Of a DNA stretch of 64,000 nt, positions 1 to 10,629 are shown in pieces. Origin of the DNA: Mycolicibacterium iranicum (GTDB lineage Bacteria; Actinomycetota; Actinomycetes; Mycobacteriales; Mycobacteriaceae); contig NZ_LWCS01000024.1 of NCBI RefSeq assembly GCF_001650495.1, forward strand, positions 48,392 to 112,391, written 5' to 3'. How positions within the stretch are numbered: position 1 is the first letter of the stretch; each line of letters begins with the position of its first letter. The position numbers were made by a program, and so were the translations under genes. Under the pieces are notes generated by a model that did no database searches, was not told where the DNA came from, and saw only the letters and a program-made list of their open reading frames with translations.

Positions 1-1
1 G

Positions 2-397
2 ATCGACCGTGTCGCGGCCTCGTCCCTGCTCGCCGATGCCGACGTCATCTCCGGAGTCGGCTATCGCGCTCCCGCGACGCCGCTGGAAGCTGCACTGTGC
101 GCGATCGTCGGATCCGTGCTCGGCCGCGACAGGATCGGAGCCGACGACGACTTCTTCGCCGCCGGCGGGGACTCGGTGCTGGCGACCCAGGTGGTCGCCC
201 GATTGCGGACCTGGCTGGACATCCCTGCAGCGGCCGTCGCCGACATCTTCGGTACCCGCACGGTCGCAGCGCTCGCCGCCCGGCTCAGCGTTAACGAGGG
301 GTCGAGCGCCAGGCTCAACGAGGTCGCCGAGCTCTTCCTGGAAGTCTCGGGCATGGACGGCGCGGAAGTTCTCTCCGCGCTGGAAACCACGCGATGA
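2..397 (+). CDS. mbtB: Phenyloxazoline synthase MbtB, C-terminal end (partial)
   Basis: This is the last part of a large non-ribosomal peptide synthetase whose start lies before the window; the frame is open from base 2. What is visible is one peptidyl-carrier domain, with the phosphopantetheine serine in FFAAGGDSVLATQ, and a short helical tail with no thioesterase domain after it. In the mycobactin pathway MbtB builds the hydroxyphenyl-oxazoline start unit from salicylate and serine or threonine. The name rests mainly on context: a thioesterase, mbtC and mbtD follow directly. The stop overlaps the next ATG (ATGA), so translation is probably coupled. Confidence 0.85.
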   Translation: MDRVAASSLLADADVISGVGYRAPATPLEAALCAIVGSVLGRDRIGADDDFFAAGGDSVLATQVVARLRTWLDIPAAAVADIFGTRTVAALAARLSVNEGSSARLNEVAELFLEVSGMDGAEVLSALETTR

Positions 398-1137
398 CCG
401 GCGGGCCGTTCGGACCCGACATTCCCTCGTGGATCAAGCGATTCCCGGGCCGAGGTGTCTCGCCGACCATCGTCTTTCCCCACGCCGGAGGCGCGGCGGC
501 CGCGTACCGCACATTCGCCTCCGCATTGGCCGCCAAGGGCGTGGACACCTTCGTCGTGCAGTACCCGCAGCGTGGCGAACGGCTCAAGCACCCCGCTCCG
601 GACACGGTGGCCGATCTGGCTGCCGAAGTGCTGACAGCCGTGGACTGGGCTCAACTGGGGCCGCTGCGGTTGTTCGGGCACTGTATGGGCGCACTCGTCG
701 GTTTCGAACTCGCACGACTGGCCGCCGAACGAGGAATCGTCGTCCGCGAGCTGTGGGCGTCGGCCAGCCAGGCGCCGTCAACGGTGGCGGACTCCGGGCC
801 CGCACCCACCACCGACCGCGAACTCCTCGCTGACATCGTCGACATGGGCGGCACCGATGCGCGCCTGCTCGACGACGAGGACTTTCTCGAGTTGCTGCTG
901 CCCGCGGTGCGCGCAGACTACCGTGCCTTCAACCGGTACACGTGCGAGCGCGGTGTCCGCATCGGTGCCGACATCCATGCCGTCGGCGGCGCCGGCGACC
1001 ATCGTGTCGATCAGAATCTGCTGCGCCAGTGGCAGTTGCACACCGACGGCGCGTTCACGTTCACGCAGTTCGACGGCGGCCACTTCTACATCAACGACCA
1101 CCTCGACGACGTCGCCGAACTGGTGAGTTGCACATGA
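394..1137 (+). CDS. mbtT: Type II thioesterase of the mycobactin cluster
   Basis: An alpha/beta-hydrolase of 247 residues, the usual size for free-standing type II thioesterases that clear stalled or misloaded carrier domains of NRPS/PKS lines. The N-terminal oxyanion-loop region (IVFPHAGG) and the C-terminal catalytic histidine (GGHFYI) are typical. The nucleophile elbow reads GHCMG, so residue 97 is cysteine (TGT) where the family normally has serine (GHSMG). The gene overlaps mbtB by 4 bp and mbtC by 4 bp, which places it firmly inside the operon. The symbol follows usage for mycobactin clusters of fast-growing mycobacteria, from memory. The cytosolic hydrolase family is clear; the exact substrate is inferred. 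Confidence 0.88.
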   Translation: MTGGPFGPDIPSWIKRFPGRGVSPTIVFPHAGGAAAAYRTFASALAAKGVDTFVVQYPQRGERLKHPAPDTVADLAAEVLTAVDWAQLGPLRLFGHCMGALVGFELARLAAERGIVVRELWASASQAPSTVADSGPAPTTDRELLADIVDMGGTDARLLDDEDFLELLLPAVRADYRAFNRYTCERGVRIGADIHAVGGAGDHRVDQNLLRQWQLHTDGAFTFTQFDGGHFYINDHLDDVAELVSCT

Positions 1138-2573
1138 CCGACGAGATGTCGCCCGTCGCTCCGCTGCGCTCCGCTCGCTCTGAGGAGCCTTCCCCCGTCG
1201 CTCCGCTGCGCTCCGCTCGCCTTGAGGAGCCTTCCCCCGTCGCTCCGCTGCGCTCCGCTCGCCTTGACGACCCTGTCGTGATCGTCGGGATGGCGATCGA
1301 GGCGCCCGGTGGGATAGAGAACGTCCACGACTACTGGACCCTGCTCTGCGAACAACGCGAAGCCCTCACCCCGTTTCCCGACGATCGCGGCTGGTCCCTG
1401 CGGACCATTCTCGACGGATCACGCCGCGAAGGCTTCAAGCGCATTCACAACCTGGGTGGATTCCTCTCCGGTGCAGGAGCATTCGACCCCGAGTTCTTCG
1501 GAATCTCGAGGCGCGAGGCCATCGCGATGGATCCCCAGCAGCGGGTCGCCCTGCGGGTGAGTTGGCGGGCGCTGGAAAGCGCGGGGATCAATCCAGACGA
1601 CCTGGCCGGTCACGACACCGGTTGCTACGTCGGCGCCTCCGATATGCGTTACGGACCAGAGATGGACCAGTTCTCCCACCACAGCGGGCATCTGATCACG
1701 GGCACGTCGCTCGGAGTCATCTCCGGCCGCATCGCCTACACGCTCGGTCTGGCCGGCCCCGCGATGACCATCGACACCTCCTGTTCGTCAGCGCTGTCGG
1801 CTCTTCACGTCGCCGTCCAAGCGCTTCGCGCGGGGGACTGCGATCTAGCGTTGGCAGGCGGCGTGTGTGTGATGGGCTCGCCCGGATACTTCGTCGAGTT
1901 CTCCAAACAACACGCCCTGTCCGACGACGGGCACTGCCGCCCCTACAGCGCCCACGCCAGCGGAACCGTATGGGCAGAGGGCGCGGGAATGTTTGTGCTG
2001 CAACGCAAGTCCGCTGCGCTGCGGGACCGACGGCCCATCCTCGCCGAGATCCTGGCAAGCTGTGTGAACTCCGACGGCAGGTCGGTCGGCCTCACCGCGC
2101 CCAGTGGCGAGGCGCAGACCCGGCTCTTCGCTCGAGCCATCGCCACCGCGGGTGTCGACATCGACGACGTCGGCATGGTCGAGGGCCACGGCACCGGGAC
2201 CCGCCTCGGCGATCGCACCGAACTGGGTTCTTTGGCAGCCACGTACGGTTCGGGCACACCGGGCAGCGGACCGCTGCTCGGCTCCGTCAAATCCAACGTC
2301 GGTCACGCGCAGGCCGCCGCAGGTGCGCTCGGCTTGGCCAAGGTTCTCCTGGCCGCCGAACACGCGGCCGTACCCGCCACACTGCACGTCGACGAGTGCA
2401 GTCCCGAAATCGACTGGGAGGAAACCGGACTCCAGCTGGCCGGCACACTGACACCCTGGCCGGCCGTGAAGGGTGCGCGGCTGGGCGCGGTGTCGGCTTT
2501 CGGGATGAGCGGGACGAACACCCATGTTGTCGTCGCCGTGCCGCAGGCGGCCGGAGAAGGCGCGGCGGCCTGA
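1134..2573 (+). CDS. mbtC: Polyketide synthase MbtC (ketosynthase)
   Basis: A free-standing beta-ketoacyl synthase of 479 residues. With MbtD it provides the polyketide step that inserts the beta-hydroxy acid unit in the centre of mycobactin. The catalytic cysteine is Cys217 (DTSCSSAL), and the two histidines lie in VEGHGTGTRLGD and KSNVGHAQAAAG. The C terminus keeps the FGMSGTNTHV motif. The ATG at 1134 overlaps the thioesterase stop (ATGA). Compared with the M. tuberculosis protein as I remember it (about 444 residues), the N terminus has roughly 35 extra residues, made almost entirely of the 42-bp tandem repeat. A GTG at 1278, just before the conserved domain, is an alternative start, but the operon overlap favours 1134. 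Confidence 0.93.
   Translation: MTDEMSPVAPLRSARSEEPSPVAPLRSARLEEPSPVAPLRSARLDDPVVIVGMAIEAPGGIENVHDYWTLLCEQREALTPFPDDRGWSLRTILDGSRREGFKRIHNLGGFLSGAGAFDPEFFGISRREAIAMDPQQRVALRVSWRALESAGINPDDLAGHDTGCYVGASDMRYGPEMDQFSHHSGHLITGTSLGVISGRIAYTLGLAGPAMTIDTSCSSALSALHVAVQALRAGDCDLALAGGVCVMGSPGYFVEFSKQHALSDDGHCRPYSAHASGTVWAEGAGMFVLQRKSAALRDRRPILAEILASCVNSDGRSVGLTAPSGEAQTRLFARAIATAGVDIDDVGMVEGHGTGTRLGDRTELGSLAATYGSGTPGSGPLLGSVKSNVGHAQAAAGALGLAKVLLAAEHAAVPATLHVDECSPEIDWEETGLQLAGTLTPWPAVKGARLGAVSAFGMSGTNTHVVVAVPQAAGEGAAA
1152..1267 (+). repeat. 42-bp tandem repeat, about 2.8 copies, in frame in mbtC
   Basis: Units begin at 1152, 1194 and 1236. The core of each is GTCGCTCCGCTGCGCTCCGC, and units 2 and 3 are identical up to 1267. 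Each unit encodes the 14 residues PVAPLRSAR-L/S-EEPS, so copy-number changes keep the frame. The repeat sits just after the ATG of mbtC and before the conserved ketosynthase start (PVVIVGMAIEAPGG). The core resembles a GC-rich element I recall as scattered through fast-growing mycobacterial genomes; I cannot test that here. Confidence 0.9.
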
Positions 2574-5494
2574 TGTCCTCTGGCGCACTGCCCGACGGGC
2601 GAGTCGCGATCCCGTTAAGCTCCCACGCCGACGACCTTGTCGCCGAGGACGCGCGGGCGATACTGGAATTCCATCAGCGCACGAACTGCGCGCCGGATCG
2701 CATCGCCGCCCACGTGGTGGCCACACGGCGGCTTCGCCGCCACCGAACGGTGGTGCGGGCAGGTGGCGCCGGCGAGCTCGCCGAAGCCCTGCGGGCGGTC
2801 GCGGACGGCCGGGAACATCCGCTCGTTGCGCGGTCCTCGCGCCGCGGTACCGGCCGAACCGCGTTCGTGTTCGCGGGCCAGGGCAGCCAGTGGCCGTCGA
2901 TGGGTGCCGAGTCCTACGAGCGGCTGCCGGCATACCGTGCCGAAGCAGACCGGCTCGACGCGGCGTTCCGCGCCGCCGGCCTACCCTCACCCCTGCGTTT
3001 CCTGACCAGAGCCGCCGATTCACTGTCTGTGTCTCAGTTCGAACTTCAGAGTTCGCAATTCGTGCACTCGGTCGCGTTGGCGGCGGTGTGGCGCGCCTAC
3101 GGCGTCCTGCCCGACCTGACCATCGGTCACAGCCTCGGTGAGGTCGCGGCGGCCTACGTCGCGGCGACCATCACCCTCGGCGACGCCGTCGCTGTTCTGG
3201 CGGCACGCTCCGATGCAATCCAGAGCATCCCCGGAGATCACGGCGTCGCGGTACTCGGCCTGAAATCCGAGGAAGCCGAGGAGGTCATCGCGGCCACCGA
3301 CGGCTGGCTGGAGCTTTCAGGTGTCAACTCCTTGGCGACGGTCGCGGTGTCGGGGGAGCGGGCGGCGGTCGAGGCTCTCGTGGCCGCCGTGCGTGGCCGC
3401 GGGCAGTTCGCGCGGCAGCTCGCGATGAGCTTCCCGGCGCACACGACGGCGATGGAAGCCCGGCGCGACAGCTTCGCCGCCGCGCTACCCGACTCGGTGT
3501 TCGCGGACTCGCCCGTGCACTTCATCGGGTCGGCCACCGGAACGGTCGTCGACCCTGGGACGCCGTTCAGAACCTACTGGTATGCGAACCTGCGCAACAT
3601 GATCCGGTTCGACCATGCCGTACAGAGCGCGATCCGGGCCGGTGCCGACACCTATATCGAGATGTCTGCTCACCCGTCCCTGCTGATCGCGATCGAGGAC
3701 GGTCTCGAGCGCGCCGGTGGCGGGGAAGCTGCCGTCCTGCTCGGATCCGGGCATCGCGATCGGCCGGTCACCGACACGCTCGCGGAGAACATCGCCGCCG
3801 CCGCGGCGGCCGATCCGACCTACCGGTGGGCCGACCTACTCACCGGTGACCTCCCACCGCTGCGAGGGTTCCCCGGGGCGCCGATGCGGGCCGAGCACCT
3901 GTGGGCCGCGGCCGAACCGCTGCCGGCCATCGCGGGCATCACCGTGACCGCCGAAACCTGGCGGCCGCGCCGCGTCACACCGTGGGTCCATCCCAAGACC
4001 GTCGCTGTCGTCGGAATGCGTACTGCAGCAACGCTTGTTGCTGACCTTCGCGACGCCGTGGCGCAACACCCGGGCGCCACACTGACCGCCGCGGCCGGCG
4101 CCGAGGTCGTCATCGCAGTCGCCCCCACATCCGAGCAGTCCGATGTCCTGGCGGCGATCGGGGCGCTGGCGCGCGGCGTCGATCAAGGGATGCTCGACTA
4201 TGCGGGGTCGCTGGGACCCCGCTGCCGCGACGTGTGGTTGCTGACCGCGGGCGCAGAGCAGGTCCTCGCGCACGATCCCGTGCCCGACCTCGCGCAGGCT
4301 GCGCTGGCCGCGATGCACCGCAGCATCGGATTCGAGCACCCCGACCAGAACTTCCACCACCTCGATCTGCCGGCAGCCGGTCTCGTACCCGACCTCGCCG
4401 CGGCCATTGACGTGATGCTCGGCCAGACAGGTGAATTGGCGCTGCGCGGCCCAGACGGACTCTATGCCCGCGCGCTCGGGGACGACGCCCCGCCGGCGCC
4501 TCCGTGGCCGCTGGGTTCCGGTGTCCTCGACAACGTCGTGATCACCGGAGGATCCGGAGCGATCGGACTGACCTACGCCCGGTACCTGGCCGCGCGCGGG
4601 GCGAAGCGGATGGTGCTGCTGAGCCGCCGCGGTGTCGACCAGTCCAGACTCGGCGGCATCGCCGCCGAGATCGTCGCTCCGGCCTTTGATATCAGCGATC
4701 CCGCCCAGCTTGCGACAGCGGCTTCCCGGCACGCCGAGGGCGAAGCCACGTTGGTCGTGCACGCGGCCGGTACGGCGTCTTTCGCCAACCGCGTCAACAT
4801 CGTCGGTGCCGACGTGACCGAGATGGCCGCAGGCAAGATCGCGGGGCTCGACGCGCTGACCGACATCTGGCCGATCCGCCACGATGCACGAATTCTGTTG
4901 TGCTCGTCGGTGACCGGCGTCTGGGGCGGCAAGGGGGTGGGTGGATACGCCGCGGCCAACCGGATGCTCGACGTGATGGCGGCCCGGCTACGCGCAGCGG
5001 GCAGGAACTGCACCGCGGTTCGGTGGGGACTCTGGGAGGGCAGCGGGATCGTCGACGCGGCCGAGATCGCCCGGGTGGAACGTGCCGGCTTGCGTCAGAT
5101 GAACCCCGAGGCCGCCGTCGAAACCAGCCTCTACGACTATCCGACCGATCCGCTTGTGCTGTCGGCGGATCCGGACAGGATCCGGATGTTCTTCGGGGGC
5201 GACGAGCAACTCACCGCCGTCGCTTCCCCGACCGGCGGCACCGGACTGCCGACGGACGCACCCGCCGCGGTGCGCAGCCAGCTTGCGGCCGTCCTCAATG
5301 TCGATGCCGCCGCCCTGGATCTGGACTCGTCACTGTTCGACCTCGGCGTTGACTCCCTGCTCGCGCTGGACCTGCGCAAGCGGCTCAAACGGTTGACGGG
5401 ACGGACCGTCCCGCTGGCCTCGTTGCTCGGCGGAATCACCGGCACAGACTTGATCGCCGATCTATCAGAGAAAGTAGATACTGCGAGTGACTGA
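2573..5494 (+). CDS. mbtD: Polyketide synthase MbtD (AT-KR-ACP)
   Basis: A 973-residue polyketide synthase subunit without its own ketosynthase; it must work with MbtC in trans. Domain order is acyltransferase (about residues 95-390, nucleophile in GHSLGE near residue 185), a linker, ketoreductase (about 640-850, NADPH loop GGSGAIG, catalytic Tyr in [10 protein letters not shown]) and acyl carrier (about 890-965, phosphopantetheine Ser in [12 protein letters not shown]). This fits a malonate extension followed by reduction to the beta-hydroxyacyl unit of mycobactin. The acyltransferase has SFPAHT where malonyl-specific domains often have HAFH. The start overlaps the mbtC stop (TGATG), and the end overlaps mbtE by 8 bp. 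Confidence 0.94.
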   Translation: MSSGALPDGRVAIPLSSHADDLVAEDARAILEFHQRTNCAPDRIAAHVVATRRLRRHRTVVRAGGAGELAEALRAVADGREHPLVARSSRRGTGRTAFVFAGQGSQWPSMGAESYERLPAYRAEADRLDAAFRAAGLPSPLRFLTRAADSLSVSQFELQSSQFVHSVALAAVWRAYGVLPDLTIGHSLGEVAAAYVAATITLGDAVAVLAARSDAIQSIPGDHGVAVLGLKSEEAEEVIAATDGWLELSGVNSLATVAVSGERAAVEALVAAVRGRGQFARQLAMSFPAHTTAMEARRDSFAAALPDSVFADSPVHFIGSATGTVVDPGTPFRTYWYANLRNMIRFDHAVQSAIRAGADTYIEMSAHPSLLIAIEDGLERAGGGEAAVLLGSGHRDRPVTDTLAENIAAAAAADPTYRWADLLTGDLPPLRGFPGAPMRAEHLWAAAEPLPAIAGITVTAETWRPRRVTPWVHPKTVAVVGMRTAATLVADLRDAVAQHPGATLTAAAGAEVVIAVAPTSEQSDVLAAIGALARGVDQGMLDYAGSLGPRCRDVWLLTAGAEQVLAHDPVPDLAQAALAAMHRSIGFEHPDQNFHHLDLPAAGLVPDLAAAIDVMLGQTGELALRGPDGLYARALGDDAPPAPPWPLGSGVLDNVVITGGSGAIGLTYARYLAARGAKRMVLLSRRGVDQSRLGGIAAEIVAPAFDISDPAQLATAASRHAEGEATLVVHAAGTASFANRVNIVGADVTEMAAGKIAGLDALTDIWPIRHDARILLCSSVTGVWGGKGVGGYAAANRMLDVMAARLRAAGRNCTAVRWGLWEGSGIVDAAEIARVERAGLRQMNPEAAVETSLYDYPTDPLVLSADPDRIRMFFGGDEQLTAVASPTGGTGLPTDAPAAVRSQLAAVLNVDAAALDLDSSLFDLGVDSLLALDLRKRLKRLTGRTVPLASLLGGITGTDLIADLSEKVDTASD

Positions 5495-8400
5495 CATCGA
5501 CACGGGTGCCCAGCTCGACGAGCGGCGCCTCGAACTGCTGCGTCGCAAGCTGCGCGAACGCGGGCTCAGCGCCGCCGCAGGCGACACTGCTGTCGAGGCA
5601 GCCGACGCCCCGGTCGCGCTGACCGAGGGACAGCTGCGAATGTGGTTCGTCCACGCCTCTGATCCCAGCGGCGCGCTGCTCAATGTCAGCCTGTCGTACC
5701 GGATCACCGGCGACGTCGACGTCGCAAGACTCCGCAGTGCGGTGAACGCGGTCGCCCGGCGGCACAGCATCCTGCGTACCACCTACCGCGTCGACGACGC
5801 CGCATCCGGTTTTCCGACACCGAGTGTGCATCCCGATCTGGTGCCGGGTTGGGCTGAGCACGACCTCTCGGAGCTCTCCGAGCGGTCCCGTGAGCTCCGG
5901 CTGCAGGTGCTGGCACAACGCGAGTTCGCCACGCCGTTCGATCTCGGCGCCCAGTCCCCGTTACGGATCACGGTGATACGAACGAGTGCCACCGAACTCG
6001 TGATGCTCCTGGTCGCACATCACATCGCCTGGGACGACGCGTCGTGGAGAGTGTTCTTCGCCGACCTCACCCGTGCCTACTCCGGCGACACCCTCACGCC
6101 CGCTTCCTGGCCGTCTGCCGCCCCGCCGCATTCCTATGAGGAGGACGTCGCCTACTGGCGCGCGGTGATGGCCGATCCGCCCGAGCCACTGGAGCTTCCC
6201 GGGCCCACCGGGTCGGCGATTCCGACGAGCTGGCGTTCGCAGCGCACCACCGTGCATCTGGGTCCCGAGGTCGCCGAACGGGTGATGGCGGCTGCCGACG
6301 ACGCCGGGGCGACACCGTACGCGGTGATGCTGGCGGTGTTCGGCGTTCTCGTGCACCGCTACAGCCACGTCGACGACTTCCTGGTGGCGACACCGGTGCT
6401 CAGCCGCGGTGGCGACACCGAGGACGTCATCGGATACTTCGGCAATACGGTCGCGATGCGGCTGCGGCCGAAGTCGGGCATGACGTTCCACGACATGCTC
6501 GACCAGACCAGGGACACCGCGCTCGGCGCCTTCGCCCACCAGCGGGTCGGCCTCGACCGGATGGTCCGTGAACTCAACCCGGACCGCCGTCACGGCGCCG
6601 AGCGGATGACGCGTGTCAGCTTCGGATTCCGCGGTCCCGACCGGTTCGGCTTCACCCCGCCCGGGGTGACCTGCGAAAGGGCGGAGTTGCGTTCGCATCT
6701 GACGCATCTGCCGTTGGGCGTGATGGTCGAGTTCGACGGCTCGGGGATCGACGTCGAGCTCGAGTACCTCGTGGAGATCATCGAACCGGGTCTGGCCAAG
6801 CAGCTCATCGACCACTACGTGGTGCTGTTGACCAGCGCACTCGAGCATCCCGACGCGCCGCTGAGCGGACTGCAGTTGATGAGTGCCGAGGACACCGCAT
6901 GGCTGCGCAAGGTGTCGCATGGCCTCGAATTCACCACTCCCGCATCGACGATCAGCGATCTGGTGCAGGCTCAGGTCGATCGCACGCCCGACGCGACGGC
7001 CGTCGTGTACGAGGGACGCCACTACACCTACCGAGAGATCAACGAGACCGCCAACCGGGTCGCGCACCGGCTGATCAGCCAGGGCGTCGGTGCGGAGGAC
7101 CGCGTCGCGGTTCTGCTCGACAAATCGCCCGAACTGGTCGTGACCGCGTTGGGGGTGCTGAAGGCCGGTGCGGTGTACCTGCCGGTCGATCCCACCTATC
7201 CGCAGGACCGTCTCGACTTCATCCTCGGTGACTGCGACGCGAAAATGATTGTGCGCGACCCTTTCACGGGACTTGATGACTGCCGCGCCGACAATCCCAC
7301 CGACAGCGACCGGGTTCGTCCGGTGCGGCCCGACAACACGGCCTACCTGATCTACACCTCGGGTTCCACCGGCCTGCCGAAGGGCGTACCGGTGCCACAT
7401 CGTCCTGTCGCGGAGTATTTCGTCTGGTTCAAGGGGGAGTACCAGGTTGACGCGGGCGACCGGCTGCTGCAGGTCGCCTCGCCCAGCTTCGACGTGTCGA
7501 TCGCCGAGGTGTTCGGCACGCTGGCGTGCGGTGCGCGTCTGGTGATCCATCGCCCGGATGGTCTGAACGACATCGGCTACCTCACCGATCTGTTGCGCGA
7601 CGAAGGCATCACGGCGATGCATTTCGTGCCGTCGCTGCTGGGCCTGTTCCTGTCGCTGCCCGGTGTCAATCAGTGGCGGACGCTGCAACGGGTGCCCATC
7701 GGCGGCGAAGCGCTGCCGGGCGAGGTGGCCGACAGATTCCACGCCACCTTCGACGCGTTGCTGCACAACTTCTACGGGCCCACCGAGACCGTCATCAACG
7801 CGACGCGCTTCAAGGTCGAGGGTCGTCAGGGCACCCGGATCGTGCCCATCGGCAAGCCCAAGATCAACACGCAGATCCATATCCTCGACGACGCGCTGCA
7901 GCCGGTGCCGGTCGGCTCGATCGGCGAGATCTACATCGGCGGAACCCATGTGGCCAATGGCTACCACCGCAGGCCCGGCCTGACTGCCGAGCGTTTCGTC
8001 GCCGACCCGTTCCACCCCGGAGCCCGCATGTACCGCTCGGGTGACCTTGCGCGCCGCAACGCAGACGGTGACGTCGAGTTCGTCGGGCGTGCAGACGAAC
8101 AGGTCAAGATCCGCGGTTTCCGGATCGAACTCGGCGACGTGGCGGCCGCGATCACCGTCGACCCGAGTGTCGGACAGGCCGTCGTCGTGGTCAGCGATCT
8201 GCCGACGCTCGGAAAGAGCCTGGTTGCCTACCTCACGCCCGCCGACGGTGCTCTCGTCGACGTCGAGCGGATCAGGGCCCGCGTCAATGCTGCGCTGCCG
8301 GAGTACATGACCCCGGCCGCGTATGTCGTCGTCGACACCATTCCGATCACCGCCCACGGCAAGATCGACCACGCTGCGCTTCCCGAGCCGGAAGTCCAGG

Positions 8401-10619
8401 CCATCAACGAGTTCCGGGAGCCGTCCGCCGGCACGGAGCAGCAGTTGGCGGCGTTGTTCGCCGACCTGCTGGGCGCCGACCGGGTCGGCGCGGATGACTC
8501 GTTCTTCGACCTCGGGGGCCATTCGCTGCTGGCGACCAAGTTGGTCGCCGAACTGCGCGCGCGGTTCGGCGTCGACCTCGGAGTTCGCGACATCTTCGAC
8601 AACGCCACCGTTGCCCGGCTCGCCGCGCACCTCGACACGATCGCCGTCGTCGACAGCGGCAGCGCGAGGCCCCGGCTCGTGGCCACCCCGCTGGACGGTC
8701 CCGCGCCGCTGTCGTCGTCACAGCTTCGGTCCTGGTTCGGCTATCGCATCGAGGGTCGCAGCCCGATCAACAACATTCCGTTCGCCGCGCGTCTGTCCGG
8801 GCCGTGCGATGTCGACGCCTTCGTCGCGGCGATCCGCGATGTCGTCGAGCGACATGCCATCCTTCGGACCACCTACCGCGAGATCGACGGCGTGCCCCAC
8901 CAAATCGTCAATCCCGCAGCCGATGTGGCAGTGCGGCGCGCGCGGGGTGACGCAGAGGAATGGTTACAGGCCGAACTGGACCGCGAGCGCAAGCACACCT
9001 TCGACCTCGAGAAGGACTGGCCGATCCGGGCCGCCGTGTTGAGTGTCGGAACCGAGAGCGGTGCCGTCGATCCGGCTCCAGAGCACGTGCTCTCGGTGGT
9101 CATCCATCACATCGCCGGCGATCACTGGTCGGGGAGTGTGCTGTTCACCGACCTCGTGACGGCGTACCGGTCCAGGAAGCACGGGGAGCGCCCCGGATGG
9201 GGGCCGCTTCCGGTGCAGTACACCGACTACGGCGCATGGCAGGCCCAGCTGCTCAGCGACGAAGCGGGGATCGCCGGACCTCAGCGCGGGTACTGGGTTC
9301 GCCAGCTCGACGGCGCACCGGTGGAAGCGGGCCTGCCCCTTGACTTCCCCCGGCCACGGCTGCCCAGCGGCAAGGGTGATGCCGTCGAGTTCAGCATCGA
9401 CGACGAGACGCGCGACAAGCTGGCAGCGCTTTGTCGCGACCTGGGGATCACCGAGTTCATGCTGCTGCAGGCCGCGGTCGCTGTGGTGCTCCACAAGGCA
9501 GGGGGCGGATCAGACATCCCGCTCGGCACGCCGGTGGCGGGCCGGTCCGAAGCAGAACTCGAACGGCTCGTCGGCTTCTTCGTCAACTTCGTCGTGCTGC
9601 GAAACGATCTGAGCGGCAACCCGACTCTGCGGGAAGTGCTCAGCCGTGCCCGCGACATGGCGCTGGCGGCCTACTCGAACCAGGACGTGCCGTTCGAGCA
9701 GATCGTGGAAGCCGTCAACCCGCCGCGCACCCTGGCGCGAAATCCTCTGTTCCAGGTCGTCGTTCACGTCCGCGAGCAGCTGCCGCAATCCCAGATGATC
9801 GATGCCGACACCCGGTTCACGGTGCTGGAGCCGACCTTCGACATCGCCCAGGCCGATCTGTCGCTGAACTTCCTCGCCGGCGAGACGGGCTACCGCGGCT
9901 ACCTGATCTACCGGCCAGAGCTCTACACCGGGCAGACGATCGAGCGTCTGGCCGGCTGGCTCGGCCGGGTGGTGACAGCGTTCGCCGAGAACCCCGACCT
10001 CTCGCTGCGCGACGTCGACATCGCCTCAGCGCGTGAAAGACAGCGGATCGCCGAGGATTGGAGCCGCGGTGCCCAGGCGCACGTGCTCGACGGCGAGCAT
10101 CTGCCGGTGCCGGTGGGTGTGTTCGGTGATCTGTACCTCGGGGGCGGACCGTTCGCCGGAGCCGAGCTTTACCGCACCGGTGACCGCGCCAGGTGGGGTG
10201 ACGACGGGAAGCTGGAGATCGTCGCGGACCGTTCCTTCGTCGTCGAGGCGGCACCGGAGCCGGTCGAGTTCGAGCCGCCGCGGACGGAGACCGAGCGAGC
10301 GTTGGCCGTGTTGCTCACCGACCTGCTCGGGGCGCAGGACGTGGGGCGCCACGACGATTTCTTCGGGCTGGGCGGTGACAGCGTGCTCGCCGTGCAGCTG
10401 GCCGCGCGGGCCCGTGACAGCGGGCTGGAGCTGACCGCCCGAATGGTCTTCGAACACCCCGAGGTCGCCGCACTGGCAACCGCGGTGGACTCCGGTGCAG
10501 GAGCCGCTGAGCACCGTGAAGACGTCCACCACGCGCCGATGTCGGCCTCGGGACTGTCCGAGGACGAGCTTGCCGCGTTGACCGCGTCGTGGAGCAACAT
10601 CGGGGACGCCGTCCGATGA
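5487..10619 (+). CDS. mbtE: Mycobactin NRPS MbtE
   Basis: A 1710-residue peptide synthetase. Order: condensation domain (about 45-440, [11 protein letters not shown]), adenylation domain (about 485-955, with [23 protein letters not shown] and lysine motif [10 protein letters not shown]), carrier (GGHS near residue 1012), a second condensation domain (about 1070-1500, [10 protein letters not shown]), a collapsed adenylation remnant of roughly 60 residues (about 1535-1590, keeping YRTGD but little else) and a second carrier (GGDS near 1629). It should activate and attach a lysine-derived unit to the growing mycobactin chain. GTG start within the end of mbtD. The second module cannot load its own amino acid, so its carrier must be charged by another domain or act only as a relay. 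Confidence 0.93.
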   Translation: MTDIDTGAQLDERRLELLRRKLRERGLSAAAGDTAVEAADAPVALTEGQLRMWFVHASDPSGALLNVSLSYRITGDVDVARLRSAVNAVARRHSILRTTYRVDDAASGFPTPSVHPDLVPGWAEHDLSELSERSRELRLQVLAQREFATPFDLGAQSPLRITVIRTSATELVMLLVAHHIAWDDASWRVFFADLTRAYSGDTLTPASWPSAAPPHSYEEDVAYWRAVMADPPEPLELPGPTGSAIPTSWRSQRTTVHLGPEVAERVMAAADDAGATPYAVMLAVFGVLVHRYSHVDDFLVATPVLSRGGDTEDVIGYFGNTVAMRLRPKSGMTFHDMLDQTRDTALGAFAHQRVGLDRMVRELNPDRRHGAERMTRVSFGFRGPDRFGFTPPGVTCERAELRSHLTHLPLGVMVEFDGSGIDVELEYLVEIIEPGLAKQLIDHYVVLLTSALEHPDAPLSGLQLMSAEDTAWLRKVSHGLEFTTPASTISDLVQAQVDRTPDATAVVYEGRHYTYREINETANRVAHRLISQGVGAEDRVAVLLDKSPELVVTALGVLKAGAVYLPVDPTYPQDRLDFILGDCDAKMIVRDPFTGLDDCRADNPTDSDRVRPVRPDNTAYLIYTSGSTGLPKGVPVPHRPVAEYFVWFKGEYQVDAGDRLLQVASPSFDVSIAEVFGTLACGARLVIHRPDGLNDIGYLTDLLRDEGITAMHFVPSLLGLFLSLPGVNQWRTLQRVPIGGEALPGEVADRFHATFDALLHNFYGPTETVINATRFKVEGRQGTRIVPIGKPKINTQIHILDDALQPVPVGSIGEIYIGGTHVANGYHRRPGLTAERFVADPFHPGARMYRSGDLARRNADGDVEFVGRADEQVKIRGFRIELGDVAAAITVDPSVGQAVVVVSDLPTLGKSLVAYLTPADGALVDVERIRARVNAALPEYMTPAAYVVVDTIPITAHGKIDHAALPEPEVQAINEFREPSAGTEQQLAALFADLLGADRVGADDSFFDLGGHSLLATKLVAELRARFGVDLGVRDIFDNATVARLAAHLDTIAVVDSGSARPRLVATPLDGPAPLSSSQLRSWFGYRIEGRSPINNIPFAARLSGPCDVDAFVAAIRDVVERHAILRTTYREIDGVPHQIVNPAADVAVRRARGDAEEWLQAELDRERKHTFDLEKDWPIRAAVLSVGTESGAVDPAPEHVLSVVIHHIAGDHWSGSVLFTDLVTAYRSRKHGERPGWGPLPVQYTDYGAWQAQLLSDEAGIAGPQRGYWVRQLDGAPVEAGLPLDFPRPRLPSGKGDAVEFSIDDETRDKLAALCRDLGITEFMLLQAAVAVVLHKAGGGSDIPLGTPVAGRSEAELERLVGFFVNFVVLRNDLSGNPTLREVLSRARDMALAAYSNQDVPFEQIVEAVNPPRTLARNPLFQVVVHVREQLPQSQMIDADTRFTVLEPTFDIAQADLSLNFLAGETGYRGYLIYRPELYTGQTIERLAGWLGRVVTAFAENPDLSLRDVDIASARERQRIAEDWSRGAQAHVLDGEHLPVPVGVFGDLYLGGGPFAGAELYRTGDRARWGDDGKLEIVADRSFVVEAAPEPVEFEPPRTETERALAVLLTDLLGAQDVGRHDDFFGLGGDSVLAVQLAARARDSGLELTARMVFEHPEVAALATAVDSGAGAAEHREDVHHAPMSASGLSEDELAALTASWSNIGDAVR

Positions 10620-10629
10620 AGGCTGCTCC

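Noticed and set aside
1845..3023. 392-codon minus-strand frame across mbtC and mbtD
   Set aside because: Antisense shadow spanning two well supported genes; no start signal or motif.
5961..8630. 889-codon open frame on the minus strand inside mbtE
   Set aside because: Antisense shadow of a GC-rich gene: composition is Arg/His/Gly/Asp-rich with no domain, while the sense strand has complete NRPS motifs.
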